Shown piece after piece: positions 1-6,187 of a DNA stretch of 12,658 bases (position 1 is the stretch's first letter; every line of letters begins with the position of its first letter). The notes beneath the pieces are model-generated. The model ran no database searches. It saw only the letters and a list, made by a program, of their open reading frames with translations, and had not been told where the DNA came from. Source of the DNA: an uncultured Lacibacter sp. GTDB taxonomy: Bacteria; Bacteroidota; Bacteroidia; Chitinophagales; Chitinophagaceae. The position numbers were made by a program, and so were the translations under genes. The stretch covers positions 1 to 12,658 of the forward strand of contig NZ_CAMLGT010000096.1 in the NCBI RefSeq assembly GCF_946479605.1, written 5' to 3'.

Positions 1-2
1 AT

Positions 3-314
3 AGCAGCAAATTCAAAGCAGGAACAGTGGACAAACCCAAACTATCACCATACCAGTATGCAGTTGGACAAGCTGAATTGGCAACTGGACATGTACTGAA
101 GAACAACAAATCATTGTTTTCGATAGGTGACAACATTAAAGATGCATATGAAATATTCAATTCATGTGAACAAGCGATAGAGTTCTGTAGTAGACAAGTT
201 CAAGATAACCCAGACGTTGAGTGCTGGATATATGATCATACAGGTCAGGTTATTTTCGGGTACGACAAAGATGGCGAGCGGAGCCTAACACCAATAAATT
301 CATTCGACAAATGA
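3..314 (+). CDS. Hypothetical small protein, probably 5'-truncated by the window edge
   Basis: I do not recognise this family. The reading frame is open from position 3, with no stop before the edge. The only candidate start inside the window is a GTG at 27, which would give 95 residues; a true start upstream of the window is equally possible, so treat this as probably partial. The product is soluble-looking: there is no signal peptide or membrane helix. Its second half reads like a small alpha/beta domain, with a helix rich in Glu, Ala and Cys around EQAIEFCSRQVQDNP followed by a strand ECWIYDHTGQVIFGYD (numbered from GTG, about residues 48-80). The stop overlaps the next ATG as ATGA, so the two genes are probably translated together. 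Such coupled small genes are common in toxin/immunity cassettes, but nothing in the sequence proves that role. Confidence 0.55.
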   Translation, partial: SSKFKAGTVDKPKLSPYQYAVGQAELATGHVLKNNKSLFSIGDNIKDAYEIFNSCEQAIEFCSRQVQDNPDVECWIYDHTGQVIFGYDKDGERSLTPINSFDK

Positions 315-487
315 TAACTGAAGAAGAATTAATACAAATTGAACATCGTGTAAATTTCTTCTCCGCTGAAACTCCATGCTTCAAAGACGATGTCTGGCAA
401 CGCCGACTCGTCGTGATCAAGGAACAAAAGTTGAAATCTGCAGAGATAAACACATTGTTTCTCTTTCTCAGCAACGTCTCCCACTAA
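311..487 (+). CDS. Hypothetical 58-residue protein, ATGA-coupled; C-terminus supplied by the repeat element
   Basis: This short gene begins at the ATG of an ATGA overlap with the preceding frame, the classic arrangement for translational coupling. It encodes 58 residues beginning MITEEELIQIEHRVN, with a charged middle (FKDDVWQRRLVVIKEQK) and a hydrophobic end (TLFLFLSNVSH). No domain is recognised. The last eight codons, including the TAA, lie inside the left arm of the inverted-repeat element that starts at about 464. The natural C-terminus may therefore have been replaced when the element arrived, making this a truncated remnant. Support for real coding is the start overlap and the uninterrupted frame. 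Against it are the short length and the lack of any recognisable homologue. Confidence 0.4.
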   Translation: MITEEELIQIEHRVNFFSAETPCFKDDVWQRRLVVIKEQKLKSAEINTLFLFLSNVSH

Positions 488-623
488 ACGAAAGCAGAGT
501 GCCTGCATTATGCTACATGGGGACGTTGCGTACCACGAAGAAAATAATATCCGATACGCAACGCCCTCTAAAAACAGTTGTAAAGGAATTCAGCTGGCTG
601 CAGGGAGAGACGTTGCTGGGAAA
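464..623. repeat. Nested inverted repeat with cloverleaf folding potential (about 160 bp)
   Basis: The outer arms at 464-480 (TTTCTCAGCAACGTCTC) and 607-623 (GAGACGTTGCTGGGAAA) are complementary at 16 of 17 positions, and the exception (468 with 619) is a G-T pair. The inner arms at 521-532 (GGACGTTGCGTA) and 555-566 (TACGCAACGCCC) pair at 11 of 12. Both arm pairs share the same centre (position sum 1087), leaving equal 40-nt side segments. The left segment can form GCAG (494-497) with CTGC (503-506), closed by CCA (481-483) with TGG (518-520). The right can form CAGTTG (575-580) with CAGCTG (591-596), with one G-T pair. This makes a four-stem junction. No transposase is present. It could be a small non-autonomous mobile repeat, a folded recombination site, or a structured RNA; the sequence alone does not decide. 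Confidence 0.7.
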
Positions 624-752
624 CAATCAGATCGGAACAGAATTAAACGGCAACAAGTGATCCTGCAGAACTCTTGCACCAGCAAAAGTTACTTTCTTTT
701 TATTTTCCTCAGTTCCCTGTTTTGCTTTATTATTGAATATAAAAAATCAAGC

Positions 753-1664
753 ATGAGATTATTATGCCTGCTTATTGCAGCGTTATCCACCACCACATTG
801 TTTGCACAAACAGAACCGGAAACCCGCAGCACTTACGATTTACGTGGCGAAGTAAAAAAACTGGAAGAGGTAGTGTACGATGCCCGTGAGAAATTTGGCG
901 AACCTGTAAAGGAGAAAAAAGACAGGAAATGGGAATACCGTTTTAACAAAGATGGTTACAACACCGCAAGGATATTACAACAGTACGAAGCCAAATCGAA
1001 ATTTGCTGTTATAAACAGGTACGATAACGAAAACAAGGTGATTGAGTTTACCGAGGAAGATGACGATGCATTTGTACAGGGCAAAATAAAATACTATGAT
1101 AATGGCGATATGAAAGAAATTGATTTGCTCGATAAAAAAGGTAAGCTTACCGGCAGGCATAAATTTGAAACAGAGCACTATAACGATACTACTGGTGATT
1201 TGCAATTCAGTAATAAACATGTAACCCAAACAATTTATGATGCTGAAGGAGATTTTGCCGGCCGGATCAAGATTGATTATTTGTTAAATGGTATCCTTAC
1301 AACCGAAAGGCATTATGACCCCAAAAACAACGAAGTGTATACTGAGAACAGGTCGCTGGATAAGATAACGAATTATCGAAGGATAAACGGCAGAGATACC
1401 AGCAGCTGCTCCTTCACTTATAATAACAAGATGCAGTTAACCGGTAAAACTTATACAAGAGGCAGGAGCAAGCCTGATACTTATAATTACGAGTACAACA
1501 GCAATGGCGATCTGAAGAAAGAAACGAACTCTTATGGTACAGTTACCGAGTACAGTTATACCTACGATGCTCAAAAGAACTGGATAACAATGATCAAAAA
1601 AGAAACCTCATCTGGTGGTGAGGTGAAATATGAGATAACAGAACGGACGATCACTTATTATTAA
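753..1664 (+). CDS. Secreted YD-repeat (RHS-like) protein
   Basis: A 303-residue exported protein. The start is set at the ATG at 753 because it begins a clean signal peptide (MRLLCLLIAALSTTTLFAQ, cleavage near residue 19). The frame extends upstream to 510, but that part crosses the inverted-repeat element and has no secretory logic. The mature part consists of imperfect strand-turn-strand units of the YD/RHS kind: YRFNKDGYN, KYYDNGDMKEIDLLDKKGKL, TIYDAEGDFAGR, FTYNNKMQLTGKTY, YEYNSNGDLKKET, YTYDAQKNWITM. In Bacteroidota such short YD proteins are periplasmic or surface proteins of unknown function, much smaller than true RHS toxin carriers, and this one lacks the RHS core and toxin tip. It is probably a single-gene unit ending at the hairpin at 1682-1714. 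Confidence 0.85.
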   Translation: MRLLCLLIAALSTTTLFAQTEPETRSTYDLRGEVKKLEEVVYDAREKFGEPVKEKKDRKWEYRFNKDGYNTARILQQYEAKSKFAVINRYDNENKVIEFTEEDDDAFVQGKIKYYDNGDMKEIDLLDKKGKLTGRHKFETEHYNDTTGDLQFSNKHVTQTIYDAEGDFAGRIKIDYLLNGILTTERHYDPKNNEVYTENRSLDKITNYRRINGRDTSSCSFTYNNKMQLTGKTYTRGRSKPDTYNYEYNSNGDLKKETNSYGTVTEYSYTYDAQKNWITMIKKETSSGGEVKYEITERTITYY

Positions 1665-1681
1665 CGGTATAGTTCATAAAA

Positions 1682-1714
1682 AAACGGGCGGATGATTGTA
1701 TCATCCGCCCGTTT
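1682..1714. terminator. Two-way intrinsic terminator between convergent genes
   Basis: A perfect 14-bp stem pairs 1682-1695 with 1701-1714 (AAACGGGCGGATGA against TCATCCGCCCGTTT) around a 5-nt loop. A-runs on one side and T-runs on the other serve both directions. It lies between the stop of the YD protein (1664) and the stop of the OmpA protein (1736). Confidence 0.92.
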
Positions 1715-1735
1715 CATTTTATAAAAGGAACAGGA

Positions 1736-3157
1736 TCAATAGCCCAGCTTCATTTCCACTCTCCGGTTAAGTGCACGGCCTTTGGCTGTTTTGTTATCAG
1801 CAATCGGTTGTGTATCGCCATAACCTTTGTAAGTAATACGGTCGGCACTTATGCCTTTGCTGATGAAATAATCAGCCACAGCTTTTGCACGCTCTTCGCT
1901 CCAGTACAGGTTGCGTTCAACTGTACCCACGTTGTCGGCATGTGCTGCAATGGTTAGTTTCATGGATGGGTTTGCTTCCAGAACTTTCACTACTTCGTTC
2001 AATGAAGCATGTGATTTTTTCAGGATAACAGCACTTGCAAACTGGAATAAGATATTCTTTGCAGCAAAATCAATTTTCTGTTTGATCTCCTGTTTTATTT
2101 CAGGGCATCCATTGTTGGCGGTAATACCTGCTTCGTTCGGGCATTTGTCTTCTTCATCATTCACGCCATCGCCATCCGTATCAGGTATGGGGCAGCCATT
2201 GTAACGTGCAATACCTGCCACATCTTTACATTTATCATCTTTATCGGCCACGCCATCGTTATCACTGTCAGGGCATCCGTTCAATGTTCCTTTATCATTC
2301 GGGCATTGGTCATCTTTATCTGCCACACCATCATTATCGCTGTCAGGACAACCATTGAGCGTTCCTTTATCGTTGGGGCATTTATCATCTTTATCTGCTA
2401 CGCCATCACCATCAGTATCAGGGCAACCACTAACTGTACCTTTTTCCGTTGGGCAGTGATCATTTGCATCAGCAAAGCCATCACCATCAGCATCGGGTGG
2501 CAATACAGGTTCAACAGGTATTGGCTCAACAGGCGCATCTTTGATCTTTTCTTTTTTGCTAAACGGGTTGCTTTGTGCAAAGCTGAAACTGTAATGCAGG
2601 TAATCGCTGCTGATGCCGTTTGTTAAGCGTGTGCGCCATTGTGCCTGCAGGAAAAAATAAGCACCAGATCTTGCATGAAACTGCAAACCCACACCCAGCG
2701 GTGCATAAGCGGCAAACTTGCCCGGAAAATAACCGGCACCAACACCAGCCGTTAAAAATGGATTTACAGCAGCTTTATCGTTAAACAATCGTGCATGCAG
2801 CAATGCATTAAGTTGTGTGCTGAAGGCAGCCTGCCCAATAGAGTCATCTTTTACAAAGTTGGCAGGAAAGTTGGAGAACGTTCCGGTAATACTGCCCGAT
2901 GCATCGAGTTTAGCCGTTAATCCACGCCAGTAGCCCAAGCCAAACCCAAACGACATATTGCCTGGTTTGTACCAATCACTCTGGTTAAATGCTTTACCAA
3001 GCGTTGAATCTTTAATGAGTTGTGGAAAGCGGTAATCGGAAAAGCTGATGTTGTAGGAAAAAAGTGCCGGTTTTTTTGTTGATTGACCTTGGGCACTTGC
3101 AGCAATGATACACATCAGTGTAATGACAGTTAGTAAGCGGTTTGGTTTCATAGACAT
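1736..3157 (-). CDS. OmpA-family outer-membrane protein with TSP3 calcium-binding repeats
   Basis: A 473-residue envelope protein. Order: signal peptide (about 1-24, ending SAQGQ); an N-terminal beta-rich part (about 30-200, alternating patterns such as GFGLGYW and YFFLQAQW) that is probably a membrane beta-barrel; a Pro/Glu linker (206-220); five thrombospondin type-3 units (about 221-352, each with a DxDxDG Ca-binding core such as DADGDGFAD and DTDGDGVAD); and an OmpA C-terminal peptidoglycan-binding domain (about 360-473). In the last, D408 and R423 match the diaminopimelate-binding Asp and Arg of the family (HADNVG, SEERAKAV). The role inferred is anchoring the outer membrane to peptidoglycan. 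The start could be the ATG at 3157 or the one two codons later; neither has a clear ribosome site. It is transcribed alone, away from the 3323 gene. Confidence 0.93.
   Translation of the reverse strand: MSMKPNRLLTVITLMCIIAASAQGQSTKKPALFSYNISFSDYRFPQLIKDSTLGKAFNQSDWYKPGNMSFGFGLGYWRGLTAKLDASGSITGTFSNFPANFVKDDSIGQAAFSTQLNALLHARLFNDKAAVNPFLTAGVGAGYFPGKFAAYAPLGVGLQFHARSGAYFFLQAQWRTRLTNGISSDYLHYSFSFAQSNPFSKKEKIKDAPVEPIPVEPVLPPDADGDGFADANDHCPTEKGTVSGCPDTDGDGVADKDDKCPNDKGTLNGCPDSDNDGVADKDDQCPNDKGTLNGCPDSDNDGVADKDDKCKDVAGIARYNGCPIPDTDGDGVNDEEDKCPNEAGITANNGCPEIKQEIKQKIDFAAKNILFQFASAVILKKSHASLNEVVKVLEANPSMKLTIAAHADNVGTVERNLYWSEERAKAVADYFISKGISADRITYKGYGDTQPIADNKTAKGRALNRRVEMKLGY
2228..2452 (-). repeat. 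Three consecutive 75-bp repeats encoding TSP3 units
   Basis: Within the OmpA gene, residues 236-260, 261-285 and 286-310 are three copies of a 25-residue unit (PxxKGTxxGCPDxDxDGVADKDDxC). Units two and three differ by only one residue. At DNA level they occupy 2378-2452, 2303-2377 and 2228-2302, with mainly third-base differences between copies. Confidence 0.85.
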
Positions 3158-3322
3158 TAATATGAGCGCTAAATTAACGTTCCAATTGGTATTTCCTGTA
3201 TAAAATCAGTTTCTTTTTGTGTGTAAATCATGTGTTTTTTTATAGGTTTTATGAAATGGAATGTCTAAATTTAAGTAGCTCTTTGATGGTAAATTATTTA
3301 TTCACTTTTAAAACTGTTTCCA

Positions 3323-3700
3323 ATGGTTACTACCGACACAACACAGCTCAACAAGGAATGCAATTCCTGGAGAGAGCATTTGCGTTCCTACCGTAATGAA
3401 ATGAGTCAACTCCGTGACAAGCTTCAACTCATGGCAAGCGGAGAAAATGACAAGGAAGTCCTTACCGAAGTGGAACACTACCACAACCAGTTTTACATTC
3501 AGCAGATCAACATCCACGATCTGAAACAAGCCATTAAACATCATGACCGCCGTTTGCAGATAGAACGGGATCCGGTTAATGGTTATCCTTCTGAAGCAGC
3601 TATGCAGGAACATGAAGATCTGCACGGCCAATACGAATTACTGGAACATACATTGAATGAACTGAAAAACGATTTCAGCAACTTTATCGCTAAGGCATAA
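3323..3700 (+). CDS. Hypothetical cytoplasmic coiled-coil protein
   Basis: A 125-residue, highly charged protein with no signal peptide or membrane helix. Nearly the whole chain is predicted helical by eye, with Leu/Ile spacing that suggests coiled coil: about residues 9-37 (NKECNSWREHLRSYRNEMSQ onwards), 43-80 (EVLTEVEHYHNQF and LKQAIKHHDRRLQIER), and 90-122 (EAAMQEHEDLHGQ, LLEHTLNELKNDF). A short PVNGYP break separates the last two. I do not recognise a named family; a three-helix bundle or a small dimeric coiled coil is the reasonable shape. It reads in the same direction as the EF-G-like gene 139 bp downstream, but that gap carries its own promoter-like motif, so they are probably separate units. 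Nothing indicates a function. Confidence 0.75.
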   Translation: MVTTDTTQLNKECNSWREHLRSYRNEMSQLRDKLQLMASGENDKEVLTEVEHYHNQFYIQQINIHDLKQAIKHHDRRLQIERDPVNGYPSEAAMQEHEDLHGQYELLEHTLNELKNDFSNFIAKA

Positions 3701-3757
3701 GTCCTTACCATCTCTGCATCTGTTTAAAACCTTCCCAGCCACCCATTCAAATTCTAT

Positions 3758-3789
3758 CTGTTGCCCTTGAACGGTAACGCTTGTACTTA
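3758..3789 (+). promoter_or_regulatory. Candidate promoter motif CTGTTGC-N14-GCTTGTACTTA
   Basis: The two blocks CTGTTGC (3758-3764) and GCTTGTACTTA (3779-3789), with CGGTAA between them, recur at the same block spacing at 8384-8415. A TTG is followed after 20 nt by TACTTA, close to the TTG / TAnnTTTG geometry of Bacteroidota primary-sigma promoters, although the -7 box is a poor match. The position, 51 nt before the EF-G-like ATG, suits a promoter for that gene. Confidence 0.4.
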
Positions 3790-3805
3790 CATGCCCCTAT
3801 GTAAG
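3786..3805 (+). promoter_or_regulatory. Leader hairpin upstream of the EF-G-like gene
   Basis: CTTACAT (3786-3792) and ATGTAAG (3799-3805) form a perfect 7-bp inverted repeat around GCCCCT. It lies 34 nt before the start codon and overlaps the end of the promoter-like motif. No T-run follows, so it is not a terminator. It may be a repressor site or a 5'-leader hairpin. Confidence 0.4.
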
Positions 3806-3839
3806 CAGGTGATTGTTTACATTATAAAAATTGAATGTT

Positions 3840-5978
3840 ATGGCAGACTTTGATACCTCACATGTAAAAAACATTGTCTTGCTGGGCCACGCTGGTTCCG
3901 GTAAGACAACATTAGCGGAATGCATGCTGTATGAGGCAGGCATTATTAACCGCAGAGGCACAGTGGCAGAACGCAATACTGTAGCCGACTATCACGAACT
4001 TGAACAGGAAAGAGGCAATTCTATTTTTTCCAAATTATTACACAGTAAATGGCGGGGCTATAAGATCAACATTATTGATACGCCCGGTTATGATGATTTT
4101 GCAGGCGAAGTGATCAGCGCACTTCGTGTAGCCGATACCGGTGTAATGCTCATTAATGCCGCACATGGTGTGGAAGTGGGCACCGATATTATCTGGGAAT
4201 ACACCGAGCAGTTTAAAACACCCATGATTTTTGCAGTAAACAAGCTGGATGAAGAAACGGCCGATTTTGACAAAACAGTAGTTGAAGCCAAAGCACATTT
4301 TGGCAACAATATTACCGTAGTGCAATACCCACGGCAAACAGGAGTTGGTTTTCATGAGATCATTGATGTACTACGCATGACGATGTATAAGTTTAAAGAT
4401 GCAGGTGGTAAACCTGAAAAGCTTCCCATACCCGATGATGAAAAAGAGAGAGCCGACGCTTTGCACAAAGAATTGATTGAAGCTGTTGCAGGTAATGATG
4501 AAAGCCTCATGGAAAAATATTTCGATAAGGGTGAGCTGGATGAAGATGAAATAAAAGAGGGGATGAAGAAAGCAATGATCAATCATGATCTGTTTCCTTT
4601 ATTCTGTTTATCGGCCGAACGGAATATGGGCAGCGGCCGGCTCATGGGTTTTATCGATAATGTTTGTCCCAGTGCCAACGAAATGCCGGCACAGCAAACA
4701 AAAGCAGGTAACGAACTGAAGTGCGATGCAAATGGTCCGGCCTGCATTTTTGTTTATAAAACAGTTACAGAGCCGCATGTGGGCGAGTTATCGTTCTTTA
4801 AAGTGTACAGCGGTACAGTAAAATCAGGTATGGAACTGGTAAATGAAACAACCGGTGTAGCTGAAAAACTGAACCAGTTATTCGTTACAGAAGGAAACAA
4901 ACGCACACAGGTAAATGAATTAACGGCAGGCGATATTGGTGCCACATTAAAACTCCGCAACACACATGTAAACAATACGCTTCATGAAAAAGGAAAGGAT
5001 ATTGAACTGATGCCGATTGTTTTTCCTGCATCCAACCTTACCATGGCTATTGAAAGTGCCAGGAAAGGAGAGGAGGAAAAACTGGCCACTGCTTTGCATG
5101 AATTGCGGAACGAAGATCCCACGTTTAAAGTAGAAGTATCTCCCGAATTAAAACAAACACTCATCCATTGCCAGGGCGATATGCATCTTGCAGTGGCAAA
5201 ATGGAAAATTGAAAATCAGCACAAGCTGGAAGTGAAGTTCATCAAACCACGTATTCCTTACCGTGAAACCATACGCCGCAGTGCCGATAGTATGTACCGT
5301 CATAAAAAACAAAGCGGTGGCAGCGGACAGTTTGGTGAAGTGCATCTGCGCATTGAACCCTGGTACGATGGTATGGCCGATCCTGCAGACCTGAATGTAA
5401 GAGGAAAAGAAGTACACGATCTTCCATGGGGTGGTAAGCTGGTGTATTATAATTGTATTGTTGGTGGTGCTATTGATCAGCGGTTTCTTCCTTCCGTTTT
5501 AAAAGGTGTAATGGAAAAAATGCAGGAAGGTCCGCTTACCGGATCGTATGTGCGTGATGTGCGGGTGAGTGTGTATGATGGTAAGATGCATCCTGTTGAC
5601 AGCAATGATATTTCCTTTAAGATAGCCGGGCTGCAGGCATTCCGCCAGGCATTTCAACAAGCCGATCCGCAGATACTGGAACCCATGTATCATGTGGAAG
5701 TGCTTTGCCCCGAAGATTTAACCGGTGCTGTTATTGGCGATCTGCAAACAAGAAGAGCCATGGTGGAAGGAATGGATACAGAAGGGCATTTTACAAAAGT
5801 GATCGCTAAAGTTCCATTGGCTGAAATGCAGGACTACAGCAGCAATCTGCGTTCGTTTACACAAGGCCGTGCAAAATTCAGGATGCATTTTCTGGAGTAT
5901 GAACCACTGCCATTTGAAGTACAGCGCAAGCTTGCTGATGATTACAGTAAAGTAGCAAAGGAAGAAATGATGGCGTAA
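3840..5978 (+). CDS. EF-G2-like translation GTPase (elongation factor G paralogue)
   Basis: A 712-residue paralogue of elongation factor G with the full domain order: GTPase (about 1-280), domain II (297-376), domain III (392-466), domain IV (470-610) and domain V (612-690). GTPase motifs: P-loop GHAGSGKT (16-23), switch I ERGNSI (57-62), DTPG (80-83), NKLD (134-137), SAE (258-260). Domain IV begins with the family signature GGSGQFGE (493-500). It departs from housekeeping EF-G at the P-loop and at Y84, which sits where EF-G has the catalytic His of DTPGH. These are features of the EF-G2 type, whose cellular role is poorly defined, so this is unlikely to be the main translocase. The ATG at 3840 is preferred over a TTG three codons upstream. 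It is probably monocistronic, ending at the 6003-6034 hairpin, and is not beside rpsL/rpsG as fusA usually is. Confidence 0.92.
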   Translation: MADFDTSHVKNIVLLGHAGSGKTTLAECMLYEAGIINRRGTVAERNTVADYHELEQERGNSIFSKLLHSKWRGYKINIIDTPGYDDFAGEVISALRVADTGVMLINAAHGVEVGTDIIWEYTEQFKTPMIFAVNKLDEETADFDKTVVEAKAHFGNNITVVQYPRQTGVGFHEIIDVLRMTMYKFKDAGGKPEKLPIPDDEKERADALHKELIEAVAGNDESLMEKYFDKGELDEDEIKEGMKKAMINHDLFPLFCLSAERNMGSGRLMGFIDNVCPSANEMPAQQTKAGNELKCDANGPACIFVYKTVTEPHVGELSFFKVYSGTVKSGMELVNETTGVAEKLNQLFVTEGNKRTQVNELTAGDIGATLKLRNTHVNNTLHEKGKDIELMPIVFPASNLTMAIESARKGEEEKLATALHELRNEDPTFKVEVSPELKQTLIHCQGDMHLAVAKWKIENQHKLEVKFIKPRIPYRETIRRSADSMYRHKKQSGGSGQFGEVHLRIEPWYDGMADPADLNVRGKEVHDLPWGGKLVYYNCIVGGAIDQRFLPSVLKGVMEKMQEGPLTGSYVRDVRVSVYDGKMHPVDSNDISFKIAGLQAFRQAFQQADPQILEPMYHVEVLCPEDLTGAVIGDLQTRRAMVEGMDTEGHFTKVIAKVPLAEMQDYSSNLRSFTQGRAKFRMHFLEYEPLPFEVQRKLADDYSKVAKEEMMA

Positions 5979-6002
5979 CAATTGCTCACCAATTCTCATA
6001 TA

Positions 6003-6034
6003 CAAATCCTGCTGATGACTGTTAGCAGGATTTG
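6003..6034 (+). terminator. Intrinsic terminator after the EF-G-like gene
   Basis: An 11-bp perfect stem pairs CAAATCCTGCT (6003-6013) with AGCAGGATTTG (6024-6034) around a 10-nt loop, followed by a T-rich stretch (TTGTTTATTT). It begins 24 nt after the stop codon. Confidence 0.85.
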
Positions 6035-6049
6035 TTGTTTATTTAACTG

Positions 6050-6063
6050 CCTGTAACTACAGG
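6050..6063. promoter_or_regulatory. Palindrome CCTGTA-AC-TACAGG upstream of the transporter
   Basis: A perfect 6-2-6 inverted repeat in the 209-bp gap between the EF-G-like gene and the transporter, 125 nt before the transporter ATG. Its size and symmetry fit a dimeric repressor site. No matching regulator is encoded nearby. Confidence 0.3.
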
Positions 6064-6187
6064 ATAGTTCACATTTTTATTTTTAGTTATCTTCCTTTTA
6101 TGAAAGGAGCCACAACAAATGCTGATACCAACTGAAATATTCATTGGCGAACAGCATGTGGCAAAGAAATAATAATAAAAAGAATAC

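Noticed and set aside
464..623. Integron attC site
   Set aside because: Nested arms with AAC/GTT ends invite the comparison, but the GTTRRRY/RYYYAAC core boxes and attC arm layout are not matched and no integrase is present.
376..660. 94-codon open frame across the small gene and the repeat element
   Set aside because: It overlaps the ATGA-coupled frame, runs through both arms of the inverted repeat and encodes no recognisable pattern; likely a chance frame.
510..752. Upstream extension of the YD-protein frame
   Set aside because: It starts inside the repeat element and precedes a clear signal peptide that must be N-terminal; the start at 753 is used.
3182..3189. CCAATTGG palindrome upstream of the OmpA gene
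   Set aside because: An 8-bp palindrome is expected by chance and has no supporting context.
3831..3839. TTG start three codons before the EF-G-like ATG
   Set aside because: The ATG at 3840 begins a normal N-terminus for the family, and TTG is a rarer start.
4038..5693. Several minus-strand open frames inside the EF-G-like gene
   Set aside because: They are antisense shadows of a strongly conserved coding region and show no protein-like pattern.
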